From SSF26 sp037443945 (GTDB taxonomy: Bacteria > Chloroflexota > Anaerolineae > J102), in contig JBBINH010000004.1 in assembly GCA_037443945.1 (NCBI GenBank), positions 1-64,000 on the forward strand: a stretch of 64,000 nucleotides of DNA, given 5' to 3'. The position numbers were made by a program, and so were the translations under genes. This document shows positions 33,956-42,960 of the stretch, piece after piece; the stretch's first letter is position 1, and the number at the start of each line of letters is the position of its first letter. Below the pieces are notes generated by a model. The model was not told the DNA's origin. It did not search any database and was given only the letters and a program-made list of their open reading frames with translations.

Positions 33956-35758
33956 CTAGCCTTCGTCCCGCATCAAGGTGATCAACCGGGCTTTGAGCAA
34001 CCGCCGTTGTGTCTGATAGGCGGCTTCGGTGAGTTCGCCGGCCTCGAACCGGTTATCGAGCTCGGCAATCGCGTGGAGAAGCGCCTGTTTTTGCTGCTCG
34101 CGCAGGGCGGGCAAGAGGGCCATCCGCGCTTGCTGACGTCGCGCCAAAACGAAGGTGCCGCCGCCGAACAGGAGGAGGGCCATCACCGCCAGGACGATGG
34201 GCAGCCAGGGCAGGCCGGAAAGGCCGGGTTGGGCATTGGGATCGATGATCTGTTGCGAGTTGGTCATCTGCGAGGCCATCACCTGCGCAACGCTGATGTT
34301 GGATAGGCGTGCCTGGGGCGCGCTCCCGGCCGGCAGATTGGTCAACACGAAATTGAGATAATCGCCACTCGGTGTTTTCAGCGGCTCGCGGCGCAACCAA
34401 TCGTTCGCCTCGATGCGGATGCCGATATCCGGGGCCAACAGGTTCAAATTGTCCACCGGATAGCCGATGGGATGCCCCAAGGCGACGGCACCATCCTGCA
34501 CGGGCAGGCTGTAGCGTAGCAAGATCTGGCGCTGCCCCGGCGGGAACGGCAGGGTATCGATCACTCGGTTGCCCAAACGGATAAAGCGCACGCCCTCACT
34601 ATCGCCTTCGACGCCGATGTTGGTGGCGCCGGGGGGCAACTCCAACGTCAGGACAACGCGATGGCCGTTGGCATCGAGCTCACCCGTGTAGACGCGATCG
34701 CTGGTATTGACAAAGGCATATAGCTCGCCCACATCCAGGGCACTCATGTCTTCGAGGCTGAGAACCCAATGGCCGCGCATGATGCGCAAGTCCTCCGGTC
34801 GGGCGCCCGGCTCATAGACCGCCAACGGGGCTTCTAGGCCGCTTTGGCCGGGCTCGAACTGCAGCAGCTCGCTTTCGAAGGGGATTGCATTGTGAGTGGT
34901 CGTGGCGACAAAAGCCCAGGATGTCCCGGTGGGGAGTCCTTCAAAGCGGGCTACCCCCTCGGTATCGGCCGTAGCCCGGCGTTGTTGGATCAGGGTGGTA
35001 CCCTCGAAAATGAGGAGATCGACAACGGCTCCGGCCAGGATGGCCCCGGTCGTCCCGTTGCGCACCAGCACGTTCAAACGGCCGTCGCCTTCCGCCTTGG
35101 CCTGGGTCAGGTTGAAGCCCAGGCTAAAACTGCGGGCGAAGGTGATGGCCTGGCGTAAAGCCTCGGCGTCGGCAGAGGGCAGGGTGGGGTGGTCAGGACC
35201 GGAAGCGGCCGTCCGCCATTCGGCTTCGGTGGCAGCCAGCCAACGGGCCTGGGCCAGGGCCGGCGTCTGGGCATTGCCCTCGCCTTGAGCGCCGTGGCAG
35301 GTGGCGCAAAGGCTCTGATACTGGACGGCGGACGCATTGAAGTCCATGTCGCCCAGATGCAGGCTCCAGACAAAAGCCGTTGCATCCCAGATCTCGTCTT
35401 CGCTGAGGGTATCTTTCCATGGCGGCATCAGGTTCTCGATGCGACCGTTGCGGATCACGTCAAAAATGGCCTGGGGGCTGCGGTTTTCGGCAAAGGCGGG
35501 ATCGGTGAAATCGGCTATGCGCACGGGCACCTGGGCCGCCATAGGGCCATCGCCTTTGCCCAGGGGACCATGACACCGCACACAACGTTCGCTGAAGATA
35601 CGCGCTCCGCGATAGGCAGCCCCGCGCGGCAGGTTCGGGTCGGGCGCCTGGGCGGAAAGAGCCCACGGCGCCGCCAACAAAAGCAGGAACACCCCTATCC
35701 CAATACCGAACCACCGGGTCACGAGGCGAGTAAAGCCGAAACGTGGAGGTTGGGGCAT
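33956..35758 (-). CDS. Diheme c-type cytochrome with membrane anchor and CcmI-like tail
   Basis: Exported protein of ~600 residues. Signal peptide to about residue 35 (GIGVFLLLLAAPWALSAQA), then two class I cytochrome c domains with CVRCH and CATCH heme sites and NLMPPWKD as a likely Met ligand region. A beta-rich central part (~230-520) includes a carboxypeptidase-regulatory-like segment (LIFEGTTLIQQRRATADTEGVARF). Near the C-terminus one membrane helix (LPWLPIVLAVMALLLFGGGTFVL) precedes a cytoplasmic helical hairpin (ELDNRFEAGELTEAAYQTQRRLLKARL) like those of CcmI/CcmH proteins. It sits between ccmE and ccmA; it may be a client or a maturation partner. The ATG at 35758 starts the signal peptide. 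Confidence 0.8.
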   Translation of the reverse strand: MPQPPRFGFTRLVTRWFGIGIGVFLLLLAAPWALSAQAPDPNLPRGAAYRGARIFSERCVRCHGPLGKGDGPMAAQVPVRIADFTDPAFAENRSPQAIFDVIRNGRIENLMPPWKDTLSEDEIWDATAFVWSLHLGDMDFNASAVQYQSLCATCHGAQGEGNAQTPALAQARWLAATEAEWRTAASGPDHPTLPSADAEALRQAITFARSFSLGFNLTQAKAEGDGRLNVLVRNGTTGAILAGAVVDLLIFEGTTLIQQRRATADTEGVARFEGLPTGTSWAFVATTTHNAIPFESELLQFEPGQSGLEAPLAVYEPGARPEDLRIMRGHWVLSLEDMSALDVGELYAFVNTSDRVYTGELDANGHRVVLTLELPPGATNIGVEGDSEGVRFIRLGNRVIDTLPFPPGQRQILLRYSLPVQDGAVALGHPIGYPVDNLNLLAPDIGIRIEANDWLRREPLKTPSGDYLNFVLTNLPAGSAPQARLSNISVAQVMASQMTNSQQIIDPNAQPGLSGLPWLPIVLAVMALLLFGGGTFVLARRQQARMALLPALREQQKQALLHAIAELDNRFEAGELTEAAYQTQRRLLKARLITLMRDEG

Positions 35759-35925
35759 AAACAACACAGACGATTGGAACGGAAGGGGACCGGCCCACTC
35801 CGGTCCCCTTGCCAAGAAATTGCGTTTACTGCTAATCTCGAACGAAGTCCCTACCCGTCATGGCAGGCATAGCAGGCGTGACCGTCTTCGCTTCGGGCAT
35901 CGCCGGGGACTTCTATCGCAGGCAT

Positions 35926-36390
35926 TCAGTTAATGGCCTTGAATTCGGTAACTTCCGGCGCTTCTTCGTAGCGCGAAGGACATTTCAGCATGAGGGTATC
36001 GGCCCGGAAGACGCCATCGGGCTGCAGTTCCCCTTCGACAATGGCCTCCGTAGCACGGCCGAAATTGCTGGGGCGGCTGCCGTGAAAGCTCACAGGGATG
36101 CGATTGCCGTCCGTGCCGGCCAGCTCGAAGGACAACATCAGGTTCGCCGCATCCCAACGTTCGCTATCGTGCACCACGGCGCCGGACATCCGGACCTTCT
36201 TGCCGATCAGCTCGTGCGACCGGGCGGTAATCTCGTCTACCGTCAGGTAATAGGCTCCGGTGCTGCGAATGGTGGTGACGATGAGCACAGCGATCAGGGC
36301 CAGGATGACCAGGGTGGCGATGATGAATTTGATCTGTTTGTTGGGATTGCGGGCGGCAATCCGGGGTTGAACGACAGCATTTTCGATCAT
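35926..36390 (-). CDS. ccmE: Heme chaperone CcmE, Cys-type
   Basis: CcmE of 154 residues: an N-terminal membrane anchor (IIATLVILALIAVLIVTTI) and an OB-fold domain with GKKVRMSGAVV, ELAGTDGNRIPVSFHG and AIVEGELQPDGVFRADTLMLKCPSRYEE. The usual heme-binding His in HxxxY is replaced by Cys (KCPSRYE), the CxxxY form described for archaeal and some sulfate-reducer CcmE proteins. AAGGAG lies 6 nt before the ATG at 36390; a TTG two codons earlier is less well placed. First gene of the operon, downstream of an FNR/CRP-like promoter. Confidence 0.93.
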   Translation of the reverse strand: MIENAVVQPRIAARNPNKQIKFIIATLVILALIAVLIVTTIRSTGAYYLTVDEITARSHELIGKKVRMSGAVVHDSERWDAANLMLSFELAGTDGNRIPVSFHGSRPSNFGRATEAIVEGELQPDGVFRADTLMLKCPSRYEEAPEVTEFKAIN

Positions 36391-36448
36391 GGACAACTCC
36401 TTAGGCGGCGGAAAAGTCCGTTAGCATGAAGACAAAGCGATTATGCGC

Positions 36449-36489
36449 AGTATAACGACGAAGTAGGGCCGACACTATGATCCGGATCA
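36449..36489 (-). promoter_or_regulatory. FNR/CRP-family-like class II promoter of the ccm operon
   Basis: Read on the minus strand, the palindrome TGATCCGGATCA (36478-36489) matches the TGAT-N4-ATCA core of FNR/CRP-type sites. Its centre is 29.5 nt upstream of the first base of a TATACT -10 box (36449-36454), which places the site at -41.5, the class II activator position. There is no good -35 box, as expected for an activated promoter. Predicted start near 36442, about 52 nt before the ccmE ATG. Confidence 0.6.
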
Positions 36490-36519
36490 CGGGCTTTATG
36501 ATACAAAGCTAAAAAACAG

Positions 36520-36858
36520 TTAAGAGCTTGACAAGCAGGCAGCATCCTCACTCCGGAGATGTCGGGTCATAATGACCTGTTGCGCCTGTGCGACCAGGGG
36601 GGCCGGTACCCAGATCTTGACCTCGGCCAATGCCCCCACGACCATGCCATAGGTCTGGTTGAGCGTGGCACCGGTGGTAAAAGCAGGCAGACCTTCGCTG
36701 TGCAGGAGGGCCATAACCAGATCGGCTTCGATGGCGTTGGTGGCCGTGTAAATCGGAACGGGTTCCGCCACCGGACCGCCGCGGGCGGCACGGGTTTGGC
36801 TCCGGGCACATAACCGTTGCCAGAAGCCAAGGCGTGGGGAAACCAGGCCGATACTCAT
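36520..36858 (-). CDS. DUF2007-like small protein
   Basis: Protein of 112 residues. The core from ~34 (PIYTATNAIEADLVMALLHSEGLPAFTTGATLNQTYGMVVG, then AEVKIWVPAPLVAQAQQVI) fits DUF2007, a short ferredoxin-like fold thought to act in signalling or protein contacts. The first ~30 residues are basic and poorly conserved-looking, so the true start may be further in. It lies just upstream of the ccm promoter. Confidence 0.75.
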   Translation of the reverse strand: MSIGLVSPRLGFWQRLCARSQTRAARGGPVAEPVPIYTATNAIEADLVMALLHSEGLPAFTTGATLNQTYGMVVGALAEVKIWVPAPLVAQAQQVIMTRHLRSEDAACLSSS

Positions 36859-36931
36859 AGGCGCTCACACCGTATTGCAGGGACTCAAGGACATCTTACG
36901 GGCTAAGCATACCACAATTCAGGCATCTGTG

Positions 36932-39898
36932 CTACCGATTATCGAAACGCGTTCCACCTAGGAGAGAGACGAGACTGCCCACAAGCGTCAATAACAAGAC
37001 ACCAACGATGCCCATGCGCTCGTGTAGGAACGCACTTCCCGGTAACCAACCCACGGCATAAAGCAGATAGAAGACGAGAGCGCCGCTGGCCATCCATAAC
37101 CCATGGCGCAGCAGCGTAGTGGGTGCGTACCGACGGTCCATAATCAGCAGATAGTACAAAAAGAAAGCCACGCCAATGGCGAGTATGGCGACAAGGAAGG
37201 TAACGAGATTGACCCGTTGTCCGACACCCAGAAAGCCCCTGGGGCGCTCGCCCCCCTGAGCGGCGGGCGCCGCTTCCGAAGTCGGCGTGGGCGTGGCCGT
37301 GGCCGTGGGTTCCGGTGTGGGGGTGGCCGTGGGTTCGGGAGTGTCTGTGGGAGTGGGCGTCACGGTAGGCGTGGCCGTAGAGACAAGGGCACCTGCTTCC
37401 CCGCCGACGGTAAGCAACAGGACATCGGAACCGGCGCCGTCGCCGGCGACGGCCGAGAGCTGCAAACTCCCGGTCCGTTCGATGGTCAGCGGCACCGAGG
37501 CCAGGCCGTTGACGGTAGGCACCTGGCGTCGCGGCAGCTCAATCCCACCTTGAGGATCGAAGAAGCGAAACTCGACCAGGGTGCCATCGGGCACAGGGTG
37601 ACCGTTACGGTCTCTGACCGGACCGGCGCGGACCAAGACGCTATCGCCCACCGTAATGTCGAGGGTGCCGCCGGTAGCACTGGTCTCCTCCCAACCGTTG
37701 CCATCGGCGGTCGGCAGGAGCAGGGTCAGGGGAAAACGCTGATTGGGATCGGGCTCGAGTTGGCGCCCCAGATCGTAGTTGATGCCGGCAATGCTGACGG
37801 GAGCCTTGCCGGGAGGGGTCAGCTCGCGGAACAGAACACGCACGGCCGTCTCCAGAAAAGGCGGAACCTTGCTGTAGAGGCCGTAATAGGCCGTTAGCTT
37901 GCCGATCTCGGTATCGCTGAGGAAGTAGGGGGCATTGAAGGCGAAGACGACCAGGTTTTTATCGCGCAGGATATCCACCCGCTGGTCGAGAAAACGGCGC
38001 AGCGCCGCCGAGCTGGGCAATGTCTCTTGATCGACATCCTGCATGGCGAAGACGATCCAATTGGCCCGGTGGATAAGGTCGCTCAGTTCGGCAAACCGTT
38101 CTGGGCTGAGCTGATGTTCGGGGGGAGGCGATTCCGTCCCCTCGGCCTGGCGCAAGAGGGCATCCAGTTCGCTAAAACTGGCGCTGTGGATGAATTCGGG
38201 GCGCACCTGATCGCTCGCCGCCGGGCCGTAGAGACGCAAGATGATATCTTGCAACGCCGTGGTGGGTATCGTCGGGATGGCCGGACAGGATGGGCATTCG
38301 CGCAGCGGCCGATCATCGGTGAAGATCAGGATGCGATCGCTGGCCAGCGGTGCGCTGGGCAGGCGATCGGCCAGCTCGGTAGCGCCGGGGTAAATCAGCG
38401 TGATACCGGCGCGGGCGATCTGGGCCACCAGGTCGCCCCCCTTGTTGAGAACGGCCGGCAGCGTGTCGGTAGCGCGCTGGGTTTCGGCCCAACTGAGTTG
38501 GGGATAAAGCCTGAGCTTGAGCCGCAGGATACGGCTAACCGCTTCGTCCACACGGCTGCGAAAGGCCGGATCCTCCTCGTACTTTTGGCGGAAGTAGCCG
38601 ATGGTATCGGCCATATTGGCCATTTGCTGGGCCCAGATGCCGTCGCGATCGAACTGGGCCAGAAACAGCAAATCATTACCGGCCAGAAAAGCCTCCTGGG
38701 CCACGCGTCGGTTGGGGAAGCGGTCGGGTTCGTAGGCCTGGTAATAGCGCTTCAGTGCCCCCACGCCCAGACTATCGGAGACAAGGACACCGCCGCCCGC
38801 CCGCCAGGCGGCAAATTCGCCCATAATGGTTTGCAATTCGGGCGCCAACGAGATGGGCGGGGTAAGCTGTCGTGGGTTTTCCTGAAAGCCCTTATAACGC
38901 ACATGGGACGTCATCAGGGCATCGGTCGTCGCCGTGGGCGTTGTCCCGACCGTCACGGCGTAAAACGGCACCAGCTCCACTTGCTGCAGCGCCGGCAGAG
39001 GCTTTTGCACCGTCGCCACTTCCCGATCGGGGCGACGATCGCTGCTTCCCTGGCCGGGAAAATGCTTGGCTACCGTCGCCACCCGCCCCTGGGAGCCTTC
39101 ATGGACGCCGGCGATAAAGGCCTTGCCCATCTGTGCCACCCAATAGGCATCGCCGCCGAACGTGCGTGTGCCGGGATAGCCCTTGAGTTCGGGACGGGGA
39201 TTGTCGAGAACATCCAGCGAAGGGCCCAGCAACAGATTCACCCCCACGGCGGCGAGTTCGGCGCCGACCACATGCCCTATCTGGCGGGCAAACTCAGGTT
39301 GCCAGGTAGCGCCGATGGCCAGATTGCTGGGGATAGGCGTGAACCCGCCGATCAAGGCCGTGTAGGGAGGGCCATCCCCTTCCTGGTTGACGGCGATGAA
39401 CAAGGGTAGGCCGGGGATGCTGTTGCTTCCGGCCACAACGGGATTGAGACGGCCGTCGGGGAGGACGATGGGTGTCTCCAGATTGCGAAAGGCCAGCGTC
39501 TGCAAGCCGTTGGTCAACCGTACTACGGCGGCCGCCGTCTTGAATTCAGGATCGGGGTCGGGCTCGTTGCGGAAGTTTTCGTTGGCAGGCAGGAGGACCA
39601 CCCCGCCTACCTCCCAGTCGCGCACCAGGCGGGCGATATCGCTGTTAGGGTCCAGATCATCGCCGACAAAGGTGACCAGAAAGAGCTGGCCCACCCGCTG
39701 CGCCGGCGTCATGCGGGCGAGAATGGCCTGAACCAGGGCATCGGTTTCTTCTTGCGTGGGCGTCAGGGTGACCGAGGGCAAGGAAGGGGTCCCCCCTTGC
39801 GCTGCCAGAGGCGCCTGACCCGGTCCGACAAAACCCATCAGAGCGAGGAGCAAAAAGCCTATGAGCACCGCTAGGGCCCGGTGAAAACGGCTCGCCAT
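36932..39898 (-). CDS. GH3-family protein with membrane anchor, catalytic dyad altered
   Basis: Exported protein of 988 residues. Signal peptide ends near residue 34. Residues ~50-470 are a glycoside hydrolase family 3 barrel of the NagZ/beta-N-acetylhexosaminidase type: RVGQLFLVTFVG, PLFIAVNQEGDG, GVNLLLGPSLDVLDN, AKHFPGQG (278-284) and GGGVLVSDSLGVGAL with the nucleophile-position Asp near 375. The loop that normally carries Asp-x-His reads D291-R-E, so the usual acid/base His is missing. A second domain (~480-720), a beta-sandwich, a long TPTPTDTPEPTATP-type linker and about three C-terminal membrane helices follow. Divergent from the yceD operon. Confidence 0.83.
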   Translation of the reverse strand: MASRFHRALAVLIGFLLLALMGFVGPGQAPLAAQGGTPSLPSVTLTPTQEETDALVQAILARMTPAQRVGQLFLVTFVGDDLDPNSDIARLVRDWEVGGVVLLPANENFRNEPDPDPEFKTAAAVVRLTNGLQTLAFRNLETPIVLPDGRLNPVVAGSNSIPGLPLFIAVNQEGDGPPYTALIGGFTPIPSNLAIGATWQPEFARQIGHVVGAELAAVGVNLLLGPSLDVLDNPRPELKGYPGTRTFGGDAYWVAQMGKAFIAGVHEGSQGRVATVAKHFPGQGSSDRRPDREVATVQKPLPALQQVELVPFYAVTVGTTPTATTDALMTSHVRYKGFQENPRQLTPPISLAPELQTIMGEFAAWRAGGGVLVSDSLGVGALKRYYQAYEPDRFPNRRVAQEAFLAGNDLLFLAQFDRDGIWAQQMANMADTIGYFRQKYEEDPAFRSRVDEAVSRILRLKLRLYPQLSWAETQRATDTLPAVLNKGGDLVAQIARAGITLIYPGATELADRLPSAPLASDRILIFTDDRPLRECPSCPAIPTIPTTALQDIILRLYGPAASDQVRPEFIHSASFSELDALLRQAEGTESPPPEHQLSPERFAELSDLIHRANWIVFAMQDVDQETLPSSAALRRFLDQRVDILRDKNLVVFAFNAPYFLSDTEIGKLTAYYGLYSKVPPFLETAVRVLFRELTPPGKAPVSIAGINYDLGRQLEPDPNQRFPLTLLLPTADGNGWEETSATGGTLDITVGDSVLVRAGPVRDRNGHPVPDGTLVEFRFFDPQGGIELPRRQVPTVNGLASVPLTIERTGSLQLSAVAGDGAGSDVLLLTVGGEAGALVSTATPTVTPTPTDTPEPTATPTPEPTATATPTPTSEAAPAAQGGERPRGFLGVGQRVNLVTFLVAILAIGVAFFLYYLLIMDRRYAPTTLLRHGLWMASGALVFYLLYAVGWLPGSAFLHERMGIVGVLLLTLVGSLVSLLGGTRFDNR

Positions 39899-40135
39899 AG
39901 CTGTGAGTATAGGGGCGGTGTTCGGTGGGTGTCAAGATAGGGTCGCCAAGGGCGCCACATCGGCTTGGGCTTGCGAAGGGCAGCGGGTGCTATCTTTGGC
40001 TTCGGGGAGAGCAGTGGCCCACGCGCCGGAAGAGCCATTGGCATTCTCCTGCTCATTTGGGGTTTTCTTTCTTCTTGACTATACTTTTACTGCCGCCGCA
40101 AGGTGACCGGATTCCGCTCTTTGGCAATACGACCC

Positions 40136-40699
40136 ATGGTAGACTTGACCCCTTCGCTTTTCGACCTTCAGTTCAACGTCGCCGGCCTGCTCAAGGGGCC
40201 TGTTGGCGGCCTGCGCGAGTACGACGTGACCGTAGCGGCGGCGGAATTGGATCGCCTGGACGAAGCCTTTCATATCACCACGCCGTTGAGCGGGCATGTC
40301 CGTTTCATTCGCACCAGCGACACCGTCCTGACCCAATTTCGCGGCACCACCCGTGTTCTCCTCGAATGCGGGCGTTGCCTTGACATGTTTGAAGCGGTCC
40401 TCGAGATCGAGTTCGAAGAAGAATTCCGTCCCAGTATCGACATCGTCACAGGGCGACCTTTGGCCGACGTGGGCGATGACGCCGCTCTGGTCATTGACCC
40501 TCATCACATTCTCGACCTCAGCGAACTCATACGCCAGGCCATCTGGCTGGCCATGCCTTTGATCCCCGTCTGCCGTCCTGACTGCGCCGGCTTGTGCCCG
40601 AGTTGCGGCGTCAATCGCAATCACGAATCCTGCACCTGCGCCCTTGAGGAGATCGATGCCCGCTGGGCCGGCCTGCAGCGGTTATTCGGCAACTGGTAA
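40136..40699 (+). CDS. yceD: DUF177/YceD-family protein
   Basis: YceD (DUF177) protein of ~187 residues, linked in other bacteria to 23S rRNA accumulation and usually encoded next to rpmF, as here. The conserved block LLECGRCLDMFEAVLEIEFEEEF is present, with a Cys cluster CRPDCAGLCPSCGVNRNHESCTC likely binding zinc. ATG at 40136 is preferred because it begins the family-like N-terminus; a GTG at 40103 is also in frame. No strong ribosome site is visible. First gene of the plus-strand housekeeping run. Confidence 0.88.
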   Translation: MVDLTPSLFDLQFNVAGLLKGPVGGLREYDVTVAAAELDRLDEAFHITTPLSGHVRFIRTSDTVLTQFRGTTRVLLECGRCLDMFEAVLEIEFEEEFRPSIDIVTGRPLADVGDDAALVIDPHHILDLSELIRQAIWLAMPLIPVCRPDCAGLCPSCGVNRNHESCTCALEEIDARWAGLQRLFGNW

Positions 40700-40812
40700 T
40701 CCTGAGTAGTACAGTGCGAATTTTGCGATTATTGCGTAGTAACCGCATTTATTAGTCGTTAACGATTTATTACCAAATTACTCATTTCCAGCCAACGGAG
40801 AGAAATCGCCCG
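40700..40812 (+). promoter_or_regulatory. AT-rich leader before rpmF
   Basis: This 113-bp gap is much more AT-rich than its neighbours and contains the 10-bp palindrome TCGTTAACGA (40756-40765). It may hold an internal promoter or a protein-binding site for rpmF; no firm -35/-10 pair was identified. Confidence 0.35.
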
Positions 40813-41007
40813 ATGACACCCCATCCCAAACGCAAACTGTCCAAAGGACGCCGCGATCGCCGGCGTGCCCACGATGCTCTATCTCGGCCCCATCTGGTTT
40901 CATGCCCCCATTGCAAGCAACTGCGGCCACCGCACACGGTCTGCCCCCATTGCGGGACCTATCGCGGCCGTGAGGTCATCGAGATCGAGGAGCGCAGTAA
41001 ATCCTGA
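40813..41007 (+). CDS. rpmF: Ribosomal protein L32
   Basis: L32 of the large ribosomal subunit, 64 residues. The basic start PKRKLSKGRRDRRRAHDAL and the zinc ribbon with CPHC and CPHC (CPHCKQLRPPHTVCPHCGTYRGREV) are diagnostic. GGAGAG precedes the ATG. Followed by a strong hairpin before fabD, the common yceD-rpmF-fab gene order. Confidence 0.97.
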   Translation: MTPHPKRKLSKGRRDRRRAHDALSRPHLVSCPHCKQLRPPHTVCPHCGTYRGREVIEIEERSKS

Positions 41008-41082
41008 CATCGCCGACCAAAGCGGCGCCGACCGGTTTCGTGGCTCTCGTCTTTACCGCAAACGACCTCTTTTAGAGAGCTG

Positions 41083-41119
41083 ACAAGGGAACGAGGTCAA
41101 TTCTGCCTCGTTCCCTTGT
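41083..41119 (+). terminator. Strong hairpin after rpmF
   Basis: A perfect 14-bp stem (ACAAGGGAACGAGG at 41083-41096 with CCTCGTTCCCTTGT at 41106-41119) and a 9-nt loop. Only a short mixed TG run follows, so it may be an inefficient terminator, a processing site or an attenuator that raises rpmF over fabD. Confidence 0.7.
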
Positions 41120-41145
41120 TGTGTGGTCTGTGTGGGGAGTGAAGC

Positions 41146-42108
41146 ATGACCTTACCCGTTCTGCTCTTTCCGGGTCAAGGTGCGCAACAGGTGGGGATGG
41201 GCGCCGATCTCGTCGCCCATTCCTCTGCTGCTGCCGATGTCTTTGCCCAGGCCGATGGGGTGCTGGGTTTTCCGCTTTCGCGTCTCTGCTTCGAGGGACC
41301 CGAAGAAGAGCTGACCGACACCTACAACGCCCAGCCCGCCCTGCTGACGGCCAGCATCGCCGCGCTGCGGGCCGTCGAGGCGCAAATCGGCCGGCCGTTA
41401 CCGGCGGCAGCCGCGGCCGGTCATAGCCTGGGCGAGTACAGCGCTCTGGTGGCGGCGGATGCGCTCACCTTTGCCGATGCGCTTCGCCTGGTGCGCGAGC
41501 GCGGTCGGTTGATGAAAGCGGCCGATCAGAAGGCGCCAGGCGGTATGGCGGCCATCATCGCCCTCGATACGCCTGTGGTCGAGGCCATCTGTCGCGAAGT
41601 CGGGGCCCAAACCGGTGGTTTTGTCCATATCGCCAACGACAACTGCCCCGGTCAGGTGGTCATTTCCGGCGACGAAGCCGCTCTGGTGGCGGCAATGGCG
41701 GCTGCCGAGGCGGCCGGTGCCCGCAAGGTCGTGCGACTGGCCGTTAGCATTGCCGCCCATTCGCCGTTGATGGGTGTGATCCAGGATGAATTTGCCGCCG
41801 CCGTAATGGCCACACCTATTCGTCCCCCGCGTTTTCCTGTGATCGCCAACATCACGGCGCGGCCGCTGACGACGGTGGAGGCCATCCGCCAGGAACTGAT
41901 CGGTCAACTGCAAAGCCGGGTACAATGGACGGCCTCGATGCAGTATCTCCTCGCCCAGGGTTACGACACCTTCTACGAATTCGGGCCGGGCGGCGTGCTG
42001 GCCGGTCTGCTCAAGCGCATCGACCGTCGTCTGCGGGGCGTTCCCGGTGTGGCGACATGGGAGGACGTGCAGACCCTGACGGCGCGGCTGACCACCGAAG
42101 TGGTTTGA
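41146..42108 (+). CDS. fabD: Malonyl-CoA:ACP transacylase
   Basis: FabD of 320 residues; transfers malonyl groups from CoA to acyl carrier protein for fatty acid synthesis. It has the N-terminal LLFPGQGAQQVGMG, the nucleophile GHSLGEYSALVAA, the Arg region LRLVRERGRLM, and the catalytic His in VSIAAHSPLM. FabG follows 105 bp downstream; acpP and fabH are not in this run. Confidence 0.96.
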   Translation: MTLPVLLFPGQGAQQVGMGADLVAHSSAAADVFAQADGVLGFPLSRLCFEGPEEELTDTYNAQPALLTASIAALRAVEAQIGRPLPAAAAAGHSLGEYSALVAADALTFADALRLVRERGRLMKAADQKAPGGMAAIIALDTPVVEAICREVGAQTGGFVHIANDNCPGQVVISGDEAALVAAMAAAEAAGARKVVRLAVSIAAHSPLMGVIQDEFAAAVMATPIRPPRFPVIANITARPLTTVEAIRQELIGQLQSRVQWTASMQYLLAQGYDTFYEFGPGGVLAGLLKRIDRRLRGVPGVATWEDVQTLTARLTTEVV

Positions 42109-42213
42109 CAGCCGTTGCCGTGTAGGGTAGTCTTTTAGAAGTCCGGGATCGGACGGCGTCCAGAGCGTCATGGTCGGTCGTTTCCTCTTCTCGTTCAGGA
42201 GTATCCTTCGCGC

Positions 42214-42960
42214 ATGACCCGACTCACCGGCAAAGTTGCCCTCGTCACCGGCGCCTCCCGTGGAATCGGCGCCGCCATCGCCCACAGGTTGGCGGCCGAA
42301 GGTGCCGCCGTCGTTGTCAATTATCATCGTCGTTTCGAGGCAGCGGAGCAGGTTGTCGCCGCCATTATCGGGGCGGGCGGGCAGGCCGTGGCCGTACAGG
42401 CCGATGTCAGCCGCCTGGACCAGGCCACCGAATTGGTCAAGACGGCGCAAAAGCAGTTCGGCCGGCTGGATATCCTCGTCAACAATGCCGGCATCACCCG
42501 TGACAACGTGATCATGATGATGAAGGAAGAGGATTGGGATCTCGTCCTCGCCACGAATCTGAAGAGCGCCTGGAACTGCGCCAAAGCGGCGTCGCGCATC
42601 ATGCTCAAGCAGAACGGTGGTCGCATCATCAACATCACCAGCGTGGCCGGGATTGCCGGTAATGCCGGCCAGAGCAACTATGCTGCCGCCAAAGCCGGGA
42701 TGATCGGCCTGACCAAGAGCCTGGCCAAGGAGATCGGCCCTCGCAACATCACCGTGAATGCCGTGGCGCCGGGTTTCGTGCCCACCGAACTGACCCAAAG
42801 CCTGATCGAGCAGATGAAAGAGACCATTCTTGAGCATACCCCGTTGCGCCGTCTGGGCACGCCCGAGGATGTGGCCGCCCTTGTGGCTTTCCTGGCCTCG
42901 GATGAAGCCGGCTTCATTACCGGCCAGGTCATTGCCGTGGACGGAGGTATGGTCTTGTAA
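42214..42960 (+). CDS. fabG: 3-oxoacyl-ACP reductase
   Basis: FabG of 248 residues, an NADPH-dependent reductase of fatty acid elongation. The short-chain dehydrogenase features are clear: TGASRGIGAAIAHRLA for cofactor binding, NNAGITRDNVIMMMKEEDW, the catalytic Ser in NITSVAGIAGNAGQSNYAAAKAG with Tyr-x3-Lys, and NAVAPGFVPTELT. The close match to FabG signatures and the fabD neighbour make the specific assignment more likely than a general SDR. Confidence 0.94.
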   Translation: MTRLTGKVALVTGASRGIGAAIAHRLAAEGAAVVVNYHRRFEAAEQVVAAIIGAGGQAVAVQADVSRLDQATELVKTAQKQFGRLDILVNNAGITRDNVIMMMKEEDWDLVLATNLKSAWNCAKAASRIMLKQNGGRIINITSVAGIAGNAGQSNYAAAKAGMIGLTKSLAKEIGPRNITVNAVAPGFVPTELTQSLIEQMKETILEHTPLRRLGTPEDVAALVAFLASDEAGFITGQVIAVDGGMVL

